In this document: positions 35,677-44,881 of the stretch, piece after piece
Position numbering within the stretch: position 1 is the stretch's first letter
How the letters are laid out: each line of letters starts with the position of its first letter
DNA from: G963677085 sp963677085
GTDB taxonomy: Bacteria; Planctomycetota; Planctomycetia; Pirellulales; Thermoguttaceae
NCBI GenBank assembly: GCA_963677085.2
Contig: CAXXFH010000004.1
Coordinates: 682,001-746,000 of the forward strand
Direction: 5' to 3'
Length of the DNA: 64,000 nt
The notes under the pieces: generated by a model
Told to the model about the DNA's origin: nothing
Database searches by the model: none
The model's input: the letters and a program-made list of their open reading frames with translations, nothing else
Made by a program: the position numbers and the translations under genes

Positions 35677-35739
35677 GGGTGCCACGGTCTGCTCGTCAGC
35701 CAGTGGTGAACGCGGGCATACGAGCGGCCCGCGGTACCC
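35677..35739 (+). repeat. 63-bp repeat, right of an inverted pair
   Basis: It begins GGGTGCCACGGTCTG and ends GGTACCC; it matches the complement of 34783-34845 at 50 of 63 positions. Confidence 0.68.
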
Positions 35740-35786
35740 AACACTCTAGGTTTGACAACGCTCCAGGTGAATCACTTGCGCAAAGA

Positions 35787-35825
35787 CACGCCCGACCGCG
35801 ATCAACGGCCGGGCGTGGTGTTTTT
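35787..35825. terminator. Hairpin between convergent genes
   Basis: CACGCCCG (35787-35794) pairs with CGGGCGTG (35810-35817), followed on the plus strand by GTGTTTTT. It lies between the DUF2007 stop and the fliA stop, so it can end transcription from the left and perhaps, with TCTTT on the other strand, from fliA. Confidence 0.65.
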
Positions 35826-35848
35826 CGTACGTTGTCGCGAGGCGGCCG

Positions 35849-36631
35849 CTACGAGCCGAATTCCGGTCGGCGGCGATGCAACTGGCTTTGCAGTCGTTGC
35901 ACGATCGAGCTGTGCATTTGGCTCACACGGCTCTCGGAAAGATCGAGCGTGGCACCGATCTCTTTCATCGTCAACTCTTCGTAGTAGTAGAGGATGATGA
36001 TCAGCCGTTCGTTTCGGTTGAGTCCCTTGGTCACCAATCGCATCAGGTCGTTTTTCTGAATGCGTTTGGTGGGATCTTCCCCCTTTTTGTCTTCGAGGAT
36101 ATCGATCTCGCGGACGTCTTTGTAGCTGTCGGTCTCGTACCACTTTTTGTTCAGGCTAACGAGGCCGACCGCGTTGGCGTCGAGAATCATCTTCTCCAAC
36201 TCGGGTACGGTAATCCCCAGTTGCTCGGAAAGTTCGATTTCGTTGGGTGAGCGTCCCAGTCGGGCTTCGAGGGTCTTGATGGCCTCGTTCAGCTTGCTGG
36301 CCTTGGAACGCACCAACCGGGGAACCCAGTCCATGGTGCGCAATTCGTCGAGCATGGCTCCACGAATACGGGGAACGCAATAGGTTTCGAACTTCACGCC
36401 GCGCGAAAGGTCGAATGCGTCGATGGCATCCATCAACCCAAACACGCCAGCGGAGATCAAGTCGTCGAGCTCGACACCCTCGGGCAACCTTGCCCAAATG
36501 CGTTCGCCATTATACTTCACCAACGGCAGGTACCGTTCGACCAGCCGGTTGCGAAGCTCCTGGTTGCTCATGTCCGCTTTGAATTCAATCCAGAGTTGCT
36601 CGACTTCTTCGGGAGCGACTGTGGTTGCCAT
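35849..36631 (-). CDS. fliA: Flagellar RNA polymerase sigma factor FliA (sigma-28)
   Basis: The 260-residue sigma factor has region 2 (DAIDAFDLSRGVKFETYCVPRIRG split across DNA- and core-binding helices), region 3 (SPNEIELSEQLGI) and region 4 (LTMKEIGATLDLSESRVSQM). Lack of region 1.1 and this wording are typical of FliA/WhiG/SigD. GGAGG before the ATG at 36631 sets the start over one at 36661. It would direct late flagellar genes and be held by FlgM (30468-30746). No clear consensus FliA promoter was found in front of the window's flagellar genes. Confidence 0.93.
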   Translation of the reverse strand: MATTVAPEEVEQLWIEFKADMSNQELRNRLVERYLPLVKYNGERIWARLPEGVELDDLISAGVFGLMDAIDAFDLSRGVKFETYCVPRIRGAMLDELRTMDWVPRLVRSKASKLNEAIKTLEARLGRSPNEIELSEQLGITVPELEKMILDANAVGLVSLNKKWYETDSYKDVREIDILEDKKGEDPTKRIQKNDLMRLVTKGLNRNERLIIILYYYEELTMKEIGATLDLSESRVSQMHSSIVQRLQSQLHRRRPEFGS

Positions 36632-36795
36632 GCATTCCTCCGTGAAGGTGCGTCCTTGCACCGGTTTCTCTTACCGGAACGTTTGCGTGAGATCGGTCCA
36701 AGACATGTGCTTACCCAAAGGGTAAATGTCTCTACTCACCGATTAGTTCTCACAATGCGTTGTTCCAAACGAGTAGGTTCCATCCTCCGTTGAAC

Positions 36796-36838
36796 GTGGC
36801 ATGATCGCTATTGCCAAAGGCTCCGATCATCGTGCCAC
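36796..36838. promoter_or_regulatory. Inverted repeat upstream of fliA
   Basis: GTGGCATGATCG (36796-36807) and CGATCATCGTGCCAC (36824-36838) form an imperfect inverted repeat, with three extra bases in the right arm. It is 165-207 bases before the fliA start and may be an operator or part of the leader. Confidence 0.3.
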
Positions 36839-36894
36839 GACCAAGCTGCTGAATGCAACGGGTTGTCGCGAGTGTAGTTTGTGGGGTTCCTCGA

Positions 36895-37233
36895 CTAGGC
36901 AGTTGCGGCAGTGGTCTCTCGGGAGATTTTCGCAGTCGATTCTTTGTCCTTACTGTCGGCCTGCAATTCGGTTTCAATACGTCCCTTAACGGCCTCTTCC
37001 ACCAACCGGCCGGCCACGCCTCCAATCGCGTAGCCCAGCGGGGCGAAAACAAGCAAACTAAGCCAGGCCGAAAACAGGATCGTGATCGGCTCGCCGCCGT
37101 GAATCGCACCCCGGGCAATCGTGGTCAGAAACGCGATCGGACCGAGAATTCCGGCGTATAAATGAGCCACTGTATTGTCCCGAGACCGTTGCGATTGAGT
37201 CGGGGTCTGCCGAACTGACCGGGTATCCAGCAA
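36895..37233 (-). CDS. Small membrane protein of unknown function
   Basis: The 112-residue product has a polar N-terminus, two hydrophobic segments (AHLYAGILGPIAFLTTIA and ITILFSAWLSLLVFAPLGYAIG in shorter parts) and a charged C-terminal tail. It lies between flhG and fliA on the same strand, so it may belong to the flagellar unit. No family was recognised; the start is uncertain because no strong ribosome-binding site is present. Confidence 0.6.
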   Translation of the reverse strand: MLDTRSVRQTPTQSQRSRDNTVAHLYAGILGPIAFLTTIARGAIHGGEPITILFSAWLSLLVFAPLGYAIGGVAGRLVEEAVKGRIETELQADSKDKESTAKISRETTAATA

Positions 37234-37459
37234 CGCGTCGACTTGGCATTGGCGTCCAATGCCGACCGCTCGTCTTGTCGACTGCTGCGGTAAACTTGCT
37301 GTAACCCGTACAGTTTAACAGACCATCGGCTACCGACAGTACTCAATCAATATCGGCCGGTGGTTGCTCGGAGTTGAGTCGATTTTTCCTTTTCTGCGAG
37401 GTGGATAACATTCTATGATTCTGCGGATTGCACTTGGCTGCTAATGGAGTGACAAACCA

Positions 37460-38323
37460 TCACGCCAGCAGACGTGATGGCGCATTCTTCGAAGCGTTCT
37501 CGGCCAAGGCAGCCATGTTTTCGATTATATACTGAGCCACTCGACTCAGCGACTTCGCCACAGCGCTATCGGGTGCCGCCAAGACGACTGGCAAGCCGGC
37601 CTCGCTGGCCGAGGCCACCGCGGCGTCGGCCGGCAGCTTTCCCGCCTGAACCAATTCGATGCCTAGGAATCGTTGACACGCCTGGTCGAACCGCTGCAAG
37701 ACCTCCTCGGCCTGTTCATTGTCGGACGTTTGATTCAGCATCGCGTGGATGGGCTTGCCGGCAGCGGCCGTCGCGCCGAGCTTGATGGCGGCGTAGGTAT
37801 CGAGGATGGCGGCGTTGTCGGGAGTAGCCACGGCCAACACGGCGTCGGCGATTTCCCAAAAACAGTGGGCCACCTTGTTGGCGGTACTACCGGCGTCGAC
37901 CAGCACCACATCGGCCCGATCGGCCAGGCACAAAACCTCGGTGATCAAATGCTCTGCCGCGGTTGCTTTGTAGTCGGAGAAACGCTCTAGGGGCCAAAGT
38001 CCGGCGGCTACCTCAATACCACCCGGCCCGGGCTGGAGGATCTTCCGCAACGTGCGACGTTCGGCCAACACGTCGGCCAGCGTGTACCGGTCGTTGAGGC
38101 TGCATTGGGTCGCTACGTTACCCCCGTTGGGGTCGGCGTCGATCAGTACTACTCGCAAGCCGCTTTGGGCGATAGCGACCGCCAGGTTGACGGCCACGGT
38201 CGTCGTGCCAACGCCACCCTTGCCACTGGTCAGCAGAACAACGCCCGCGCGCTGTGCGGCAGCCGACGGCTGGGAAGCGGCTTGACGGACAAGCTGTCGT
38301 AAGGGATCGGCCTGATCGTACAC
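37460..38323 (-). CDS. flhG: Flagellar number regulator FlhG (MinD-like ATPase)
   Basis: The 287-residue product is a MinD/ParA-type ATPase with a deviant Walker A motif GKGGVGTTT (34-42), LIDADPNGGNVA and DVVLVDAGST. FlhG proteins limit flagellar number and place flagella together with FlhF. The N-terminal DQADPLRQLVRQA matches the FlhF-activating DQAxxLR motif of FlhG, which separates it from plain MinD. It lies directly downstream of flhF. Confidence 0.9.
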   Translation of the reverse strand: MYDQADPLRQLVRQAASQPSAAAQRAGVVLLTSGKGGVGTTTVAVNLAVAIAQSGLRVVLIDADPNGGNVATQCSLNDRYTLADVLAERRTLRKILQPGPGGIEVAAGLWPLERFSDYKATAAEHLITEVLCLADRADVVLVDAGSTANKVAHCFWEIADAVLAVATPDNAAILDTYAAIKLGATAAAGKPIHAMLNQTSDNEQAEEVLQRFDQACQRFLGIELVQAGKLPADAAVASASEAGLPVVLAAPDSAVAKSLSRVAQYIIENMAALAENASKNAPSRLLA

Positions 38324-38421
38324 GGTTGGGGTAGAGGCTAGAGATTAGGGACTGGGAACTAGAGGCGTGGCCGCTTCAGCGACTATGAAACCCCACGTAA
38401 GGTTTCTCACGAGCGATTAAT

Positions 38422-39795
38422 TCAGTAATCCCCCATCGCAGAACTCGCGGCGCCGAGGATCATCTGGCTAAGCCGATGGGCATCGGCCGTTTCGATGTCG
38501 TCGGGCACGTTCTGCCCATCGGTCAGATAACTCACCGGCAACCGACTGCTGCGCAACACCGACATCACATTGCCCAAACCGGTCGCTTCGTCGAGCTTTG
38601 TGAGCATCAAGGCGGTCGTTCCGACCGTGGCAAAACGTTCGGCCGTTTGCTGCAACGCTCGGCTGCCGGAAACACTACTGAGGACCAGGTGAATCTCATG
38701 GGCCTCGGCATCCTGCAGGAAGGCCTTGAGCTCCTGGATTTTCACCTCGTCGCGCGGACTGCGGCCGGCCGTGTCGATCAGCACCAGATCGAGGTGTTGC
38801 ATTCGCTCTACGGCGGTGCGCATCTCTCGCGGTGTGGAAACGACCTCCATCGGCAGATCGATAATGTCGGCATATGTGCGAAGTTGCTCGACGGCGGCAA
38901 TCCGATAGGTGTCGACCGTGATCAACCCGACGCGGTGTTTTTCGCGCAGGCGGTAGTTGGCGGCCAGCTTGGCGATGGTCGTGGTTTTGCCCACTCCGGT
39001 GGGGCCGACCAGGGCGACCAACCGACACTGTCCCGGTGTCACGGCAATTGGGCCCGTGGTATGAATATCGTCTTCCAGCATCCGCCCCACCCGGGCCTTC
39101 AGCAGCATGGGCTCGGCGAGTTCGGCATCGCCCACCTGGCAACGTACTCGCTCAACCAAGTTGCGTGCCAGCTCTTCGTTCACGTCGGCATCCAGCAAGC
39201 CGGTAAACAGTCGAAACAGCGGCTCGGGCCATTCGTTTTTCGATCCGCACTGCGATCGCCGGCATAGTTCGCCCACCATCTCCTGGAGGTGGTCGATTTG
39301 CGTTTGGAAGTGCTCCGGTACGGGGGCCGGCTGCTGTTGCCGGGTGACGGTTTGGGAAGTGGCCCACTCCGGCAAGGGCTCCGCCGAGGAAGGATTCGGA
39401 GGCATCGGTGTCTGGGGCATGGAAACAGGCCCGTCAAACGGCATCGTTTCGGAGCTCGGAAAAGCGGCTGGTGCCGGCGGCGAAAACGCTGGAGGAGACG
39501 GCGCGGGGGACGATGGTGCGGGAGAAAACGCCGCCGGCCTACTTGCAGCCGTCGAAACATTATTCGGCGGAAGCGCCGATCGCCCCATGGTTCCCCGCGA
39601 ACCACTTAAACGGCTGGGAACGTTGACTTCGGCCGAAGCGGTCACCTCGATCTCCCGAGGCCCCGACACAAGGCCAAACAGCCGGCTTGAGCGGACCTCC
39701 CGCGTATGCAGCACCGCGGCATCGGGACCAAGTTCACGCCGCACGATGGCCAAGGCTTCGTGCATCGTACTGGCACGGTAGGTTTTGACTTGCAT
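38422..39795 (-). CDS. flhF: Flagellar biosynthesis GTPase FlhF
   Basis: The 457-residue product is an SRP-type GTPase. MQVKTYRASTMHEALAIVRR is the characteristic FlhF N-terminus; residues about 65-140 are Pro/Ala/Ser-rich and disordered. The NG domain contains GPTGVGKTTTIAKLAA (about 265-280), LITVDTYRIAAVEQL, LVLIDTAGRSP and LTKLDEATG. It directs placement of new flagella and works with FlhG, encoded next. Confidence 0.93.
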   Translation of the reverse strand: MQVKTYRASTMHEALAIVRRELGPDAAVLHTREVRSSRLFGLVSGPREIEVTASAEVNVPSRLSGSRGTMGRSALPPNNVSTAASRPAAFSPAPSSPAPSPPAFSPPAPAAFPSSETMPFDGPVSMPQTPMPPNPSSAEPLPEWATSQTVTRQQQPAPVPEHFQTQIDHLQEMVGELCRRSQCGSKNEWPEPLFRLFTGLLDADVNEELARNLVERVRCQVGDAELAEPMLLKARVGRMLEDDIHTTGPIAVTPGQCRLVALVGPTGVGKTTTIAKLAANYRLREKHRVGLITVDTYRIAAVEQLRTYADIIDLPMEVVSTPREMRTAVERMQHLDLVLIDTAGRSPRDEVKIQELKAFLQDAEAHEIHLVLSSVSGSRALQQTAERFATVGTTALMLTKLDEATGLGNVMSVLRSSRLPVSYLTDGQNVPDDIETADAHRLSQMILGAASSAMGDY

Positions 39796-39906
39796 GGAAG
39801 GGGCTGGAGGCTAGAGGCTAGGGACGAGGAGCGAGAACGAGGGCTGGTCGCTTCAGCGACCAGTAATATCCCCTAAATTTCGTGTGATAATTCATGCAGC
39901 GGCAAC
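39796..39906. repeat. Low-complexity CTAGAGGCTAG spacer
   Basis: Between flhA and flhF lies GGAGGCTAGAGGCTAGGGAC followed by the hairpin GGTCGCTTCAGCGACC at about 39849-39864. Similar text recurs at about 38333-38390, 43622-43660 and 63800-63820, and on the other strand near 9320-9345, all in gaps. Confidence 0.5.
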
Positions 39907-41991
39907 CTACTTCGCATCGTTTACCATCGACACCGATTCAATGACCGTATCCCGGGTAATCTCGTTGTAGCTGAGCACGACCAGTTGCGGCAAATGCGAG
40001 GTGGTCATCTGTTTCAACGCTGCGCGAATCTGCGGGCTGACCAACACCACGGGCGAACGACCGGTCATCGTGAGTTTCTTCGCCGCATCGCCAATCTGAC
40101 GGCAAATGACTTCTACGGCTTGCGGCGACATGCGCACGAACAGTCCGTGCTCGTTGTGCTCAAACCCGGCACGGATTCGATCTTCGATTGTAGGGTCGAG
40201 TGTTACCACGTGCAGGTGGTGTTCGGCGTCGCGATAGCGTGTGCAAATCGTTCGGGCAAGGCGATGACGAACATATTCCGTTAGCAGGATGGGATCCAAG
40301 CTCCGCGGAGCGTAGTCGCCCAATGTTTCCAGGATGGCACTGAGTTGCCGGATTGGCACACCCTCGCGCAGAAGCATCTGGAGAATCTGCTGCACACCCG
40401 AGAGTTTCATTACATTGGGAATCAGTTCGTCGACTACGGCCGGTGAGGTTTGCTTAAGCTCGTCGATCAAGTGCTTGCAGGCATCGCGTGTGAGGATTTC
40501 GTCGGCATGCCGGCGCACGGTCTCGGTCAGGTGTGTCGCCAGCACGCTGCCCGGCTCGACCACCGTGTAGCCGAACATTTCGGCCTGGTCGCGGACGTTC
40601 GCATCGATCCACAAGGCCGGAGTCCCAAAGGCCGGGTCGGTGGTCGCCGTGCCGCGTACTTTGCCGGTGGTCACTCCCGAGTCGATCGCCAGGTACATGC
40701 CCGGATAGACAATGCCCTCGGCGACCGGCATATCGGAGATTTTCACCCGATACTGGTTTTGGTCCAACCGCATGTTGTCGCGGATGCGGACCTTGGGCAG
40801 GATGATGCCGATATCGGCCGCCACGTTTTGCCGCACACGCTGGATTCGCTCCAGCAGATCGCCACCGCGTTTGGGATCGGCCAACCGGATCAACCCTACG
40901 CCGATCTCCATTTCCATGGGATCGACGGACAAGTAGTCTTCGATCCGTTCTTCGGCCGGCTTGGTTGCCTCGGCCTTCTTTTGTGCGTCGGCGACAGCGG
41001 TTTGCGTTTGCTTGGTCTTTCGGCTGAGCATCACCGCCATCGTGACGCAACTGGCACTGATAACAAGCAGGGGGATTTTCGGCATGCTGGTAAAAATCAA
41101 CACGCCCAAAAACCCTCCGGCCACCGCCAGCGCTTGCGGACGGGAGAAAAGCTGCCTGAGAAACTCGGCCGGGAGGTTGGTTTTTTGGCTGCTTCGCGTA
41201 ACCAACAAACCGGCGGCCAAAGAGATCAGAAACGCGGGAACCTGGCTCACCAGGCCATCGCCGATGGTTAGCTTGGTAAAGAGGTTACCTGCCTGAGTGA
41301 AGCTCATATCCGACTGGGCTACCCCGATAATCAAACCGCCTACGATATTGATGACCGTGATGACAATACCAGCGACGGCATCGCCGCGGACGAACTTACT
41401 GGCACCGTCCATGGCCCCGAAGAAGTCGGCCTGTTGGGTAATCTCGCCACGTCGCGTCTGGGCCTCGCGCTCGTCGATCAATCCGGCGTTTAAGTCGGCG
41501 TCGATCGCCATCTGGCGGCCCGGCATTCCGTCCAAGGCAAATCGGGCGGCCACTTCACTGATGCGCGTGGCACCTTTGGTGATCACCACGAACTGAATCA
41601 GCACGATGATGGAGAAAATAATCAGGCCGACGACAATGTTGCTGCCTGCCACGAAATCGCCAAAGGTCTCAATGACCCCGCCGGCTGCGTCCATACCGTG
41701 GGTGGCTGCCCGAGTAAGGATAAGCCGCGTGGTCGCGACGTTGAGCACCAAACGCGCCAGCGTGGTGGCTAACAGCAGTGAGGGGAAGATATTGAATTCC
41801 AGCGGCGTGCGGACGTAGATCGTCGTCAGCAACATGATCACGGCAACCGTGATGTTGATCGACAACAACAGGTCCATCAGCGCACTAGGCAACGGGACCA
41901 TGATCACCAGCACGCTGGCGATGATCCCGATGGGCAAAATCAAATCTTGTATGCGAGCCAGGGGACCCGCGGTGGCCGTGCCGGAAGCCAT
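39907..41991 (-). CDS. flhA: Flagellar export apparatus protein FlhA
   Basis: The 694-residue protein is the large export-gate component. About eight membrane helices occupy the first 330 residues, with ATTRLILTRA and GATRISEVAARFALDGMPG typical of the FHIPEP family. The C-terminal cytosolic domain (about 350-694) docks chaperone-substrate complexes. Length is normal. The gene is separated from flhB by a plus-strand sulfotransferase gene, so it probably has its own promoter in 41992-42467. Confidence 0.96.
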   Translation of the reverse strand: MASGTATAGPLARIQDLILPIGIIASVLVIMVPLPSALMDLLLSINITVAVIMLLTTIYVRTPLEFNIFPSLLLATTLARLVLNVATTRLILTRAATHGMDAAGGVIETFGDFVAGSNIVVGLIIFSIIVLIQFVVITKGATRISEVAARFALDGMPGRQMAIDADLNAGLIDEREAQTRRGEITQQADFFGAMDGASKFVRGDAVAGIVITVINIVGGLIIGVAQSDMSFTQAGNLFTKLTIGDGLVSQVPAFLISLAAGLLVTRSSQKTNLPAEFLRQLFSRPQALAVAGGFLGVLIFTSMPKIPLLVISASCVTMAVMLSRKTKQTQTAVADAQKKAEATKPAEERIEDYLSVDPMEMEIGVGLIRLADPKRGGDLLERIQRVRQNVAADIGIILPKVRIRDNMRLDQNQYRVKISDMPVAEGIVYPGMYLAIDSGVTTGKVRGTATTDPAFGTPALWIDANVRDQAEMFGYTVVEPGSVLATHLTETVRRHADEILTRDACKHLIDELKQTSPAVVDELIPNVMKLSGVQQILQMLLREGVPIRQLSAILETLGDYAPRSLDPILLTEYVRHRLARTICTRYRDAEHHLHVVTLDPTIEDRIRAGFEHNEHGLFVRMSPQAVEVICRQIGDAAKKLTMTGRSPVVLVSPQIRAALKQMTTSHLPQLVVLSYNEITRDTVIESVSMVNDAK

Positions 41992-42467
41992 TCGTTATCC
42001 CGACGAATGCGTCTTAGTGGGCTGGTCAGAGGCTAACAGAAGAGCGGGCGGACGGTACCGAAAAGTGGGTCTAGTGTCCAGGTCGGTTTGTTAGCGAACG
42101 GAAACATAGATGTTGAAATGCGATGGATGGGCAAAATGGGGTGGTGCGGCGTTGGCTGGCGACGTGGTAACCCGCGTCTTGGGTGACATTTTGCCACGTG
42201 ACTGTGGAGCGGCATGCTAGCCGGGCGATTGTACCTCGGGCAAGCGACTTGTGGCCCAGTCCGATAGACAAGAGCCATGGCGAAAGGGTAACGAAACGCC
42301 GTGCTTTTCAGTACAGACTGAAGACTTTGCGCCATTTGCCCGACCAAAAGATGATGAGGAACCGTGCCGACTTACTGCACGACCACAAACCAATTGTCTT
42401 CACCAGCCTTCGCATGCTACGATGGCGTGCTGGCTTGGGGGGACTGCGCAATTCAAGAGGTTGAACC
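41992..42467. other. Divergent intergenic region
   Basis: This 476-bp gap between flhA (minus) and the sulfotransferase (plus) must hold both promoters. I saw no strong -35/-10, sigma-54 or sigma-28 match. GAGG at 42458 serves the sulfotransferase start. Short frames within it do not look real. Confidence 0.4.
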
Positions 42468-43625
42468 ATGGCGTCGGACACGAACGGAACCCGGGTGAAA
42501 AGTTCCAACGGCTCGAAGGACCGTTTCTGGAATCCGCGGTTCTGGAACGGCATGGGCCCCGGGGCCTGGTTTTCACTGCTGGCGCGCAATCGCTTTGCCG
42601 TTTCCCCGATCAAGATTCCCATGGCCTTGATTAACACGGCCGTTGGGCCTGCCAACTTTGGCTTCGGGCTGTTGCAAAAGCTGGTGTATGGCCGGCAGAT
42701 CGAACGTACCCAGATTGCCGACGACCCGATCTTTATCATTGGCCATTGGCGTTCGGGAACCACGCTGTTGCATGAGTTGCTTGTTCTCGATGAGCGGTTC
42801 ACCTATCCCGACACCTACGATTGCTTCGCTCCCGGCCACTTCCTGGCTTCCGGGTGGATTGTCCGTCCAACGGTGGGGGTGTTGTTGCCCAAGCGGCGAC
42901 CGATCGACAACATGGCCGCCGGTTGGGACCGTCCTCAGGAAGACGAGTTCGCTCTGTGTAATTTGGGAGCGCGCTCACCCTATTCGACGGTTGCTTTTCC
43001 GAACCGGCCGCCCCAGGACCAGGAGTACTTTGCGTTGCGCGATCTTGCGCCCGAGGCGCTCGACCGTTGGAAGCAATCATTGCATTACTTCCTCAAATGT
43101 CTGACCGTACGTCGGGCAAAGCGGATTGTGCTGAAGTCGCCGCCGCACACGTTTCGCGTTCGCACCTTGCTCGAGATGTATCCTCGTGCGCAATTCGTTC
43201 ACATCGTGCGGGATCCCTACGTGGTCTACCCCTCCACGGTAAACCTTTGGAAACGACTCTACCGCGATCAGGGCTTCCAGGTTCCAAGGTACGAAGGGCT
43301 TAGCGAGCACATCGTGGAAACCTTCTGCCAAATGTACGAGACTTTTGAACGCGACCGTTCGCTGCTGTCGCCCGAGCAACTCTGCGAGGTGCGTTACGAA
43401 GATCTGATCGAAAACCCCGTCGAGCAAATCCGGAGCGTTTACGAGACGCTTGCCCTGGGGGAATTCGACCGCGCCACGCCAGCCCTGCAGGATTACTTCG
43501 CCAGCCACAAAGACTACAAGACGAACCGTTACGAAATCTCGCCACAGGTTCGCGCGATGATCCGACGCCGCTGGGGACCCCACATGCAACGTTATGGCTA
43601 TGCGATGGAGACGGCCGAGGTGTAG
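42468..43625 (+). CDS. Sulfotransferase family protein
   Basis: The 385-residue product has the PAPS-binding features of the sulfotransferase superfamily: the 5'-phosphosulfate loop PIFIIGHWRSGTTLLHELL (about 87-105) and the 3'-phosphate motif HIVRDPYVVYPST (about 244-256). It would transfer sulfate from PAPS to a hydroxyl or amine of an unknown acceptor. It interrupts the minus-strand flagellar genes between flhA and flhB in the opposite direction, which suggests insertion or rearrangement rather than a flagellar job, although modification of flagellar or surface glycans cannot be excluded. Confidence 0.88.
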   Translation: MASDTNGTRVKSSNGSKDRFWNPRFWNGMGPGAWFSLLARNRFAVSPIKIPMALINTAVGPANFGFGLLQKLVYGRQIERTQIADDPIFIIGHWRSGTTLLHELLVLDERFTYPDTYDCFAPGHFLASGWIVRPTVGVLLPKRRPIDNMAAGWDRPQEDEFALCNLGARSPYSTVAFPNRPPQDQEYFALRDLAPEALDRWKQSLHYFLKCLTVRRAKRIVLKSPPHTFRVRTLLEMYPRAQFVHIVRDPYVVYPSTVNLWKRLYRDQGFQVPRYEGLSEHIVETFCQMYETFERDRSLLSPEQLCEVRYEDLIENPVEQIRSVYETLALGEFDRATPALQDYFASHKDYKTNRYEISPQVRAMIRRRWGPHMQRYGYAMETAEV

Positions 43626-43708
43626 GAGAGAGGGTAGAGATGAGGGGCTAGGGACGAGAAGCGACGGGGGTCGTACTTCGTTAGACGTAGAGGCAGGGCA
43701 CGTCCATC

Positions 43709-44796
43709 CTACGCCGCGTTCTTCGGGGCGTTGGGGATCTTCTTGCCCTGCAGTTGGTACACGTAGGCCAACACTTCGGCCACGGCGGCGTATTTCTCTT
43801 CGGGCACAGGCTGATCGATTTCTACGTCGCGGTAGAGTGCTTGCGCCAGCGGTTTCCGTTCGACAATCGGAATGCCGTTTTCCAGGGCCAGCTTTCGAAT
43901 TCGCTGGGCCACACCCCGGCACCTTTGGCCACGACGATAGGAGCAGGCATCTTCTCGGGGTCATACTGAATCGCGATGGCCAGTTCAGTGGGGTTGGTCA
44001 CCACGACATCGGCCTTGGGTACCGCCGACGACAGACGGTTCATCGCCAACTGCCGTTGCACCTGACGGCGGCGGGCGGCCACCTCGGGATTGCCTTCGAG
44101 GTTCTTCATCTCCTCGCGAATCTCTTGGGTGGTCATCTTCAAGTCCTGTTCGTGTTTCCACCGCTGGAAACTGTAGTCGAACAGCGCCAGAATCAACAGC
44201 GCGATGCCTATTTTGATCGACGTCCACAAGAGGATTTGCAGCATGTAAACCGCAATCTGCGGCACGGCCAGAGCGGTTAAGCCAAGGATTTGCTCTCGCT
44301 CGCCATACAGGCTGAAAAACGCCACCGCGGCGATGATCAAGATTTTGAAAATCCCAAACACCAAGCGCATCGCGTTCGGCAGCGAAAAGATCCGGCCGAA
44401 ACCCTTCAACGGGTCGAGCCGCGTGATATCGGGTGCCAACTTGTCGGGCAGAAGCAGAAAGCCCACTTGCGCCAGGTTAATGCCGATTGCCCCCACCAGC
44501 ATCAACCCGAAGATGGGAAGCAAATACTGGGCAACTTGCCAGAGTGTGCGGTTCCACTCGGCCACGACAAACGTGGGGTCGGCCGAGATCCAAGGCGTTC
44601 CCCCGAGGTGCTCGTGAGAGAAACGCCCGAGAAATTTCACCAAGCCAGTGCCCAGCATCAACAGGATGATCAACCCCAGCAGCAGGAGCACGGCTGAGCC
44701 CAAATCCTGGCTCTTCGCCACCTGACCCTGCTCGCGGGCCTTCTGCCTGCGATGCGGCGTGGGATCCTGTGATTTTTCGCCGTCCTGGTCGGGCAT
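43709..44796 (-). pseudogene. flhB: Flagellar export switch protein FlhB, split by a one-base frameshift
   Basis: The first frame (44796 to about 43912) encodes residues 1-295 with four membrane helices and the cytosolic domain up to IVVAKGAG. The second frame (43912-43709) continues exactly where FlhB should, with AQRIRKLALENGIPIVERKP, to a normal C-terminus. One missing base near 43908-43911 (a G run, TGGCCC where TGGGCCC would restore the frame) separates them. The autocleavage site reads N268-PTE instead of the usual NPTH. A sequencing or assembly error is as likely as a real mutation; if real, the C-terminal substrate-switch part is lost and replaced by about 29 foreign residues. Confidence 0.85.
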
Positions 44797-44881
44797 GGAG
44801 TGTTGTTAGTTTGTAAGTAGTGTCGAGACTTGGTCGTTTCAGCACCAAGAGCCGAACATTCGACGTGAACAACGCCAATTA

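Noticed and set aside
43709..43912. 67-codon frame as a separate FlhB C-terminal-like (FlhX) gene
   Set aside because: It begins exactly where the main frame leaves the FlhB alignment, with no ribosome-binding site; a frameshift explains it better.
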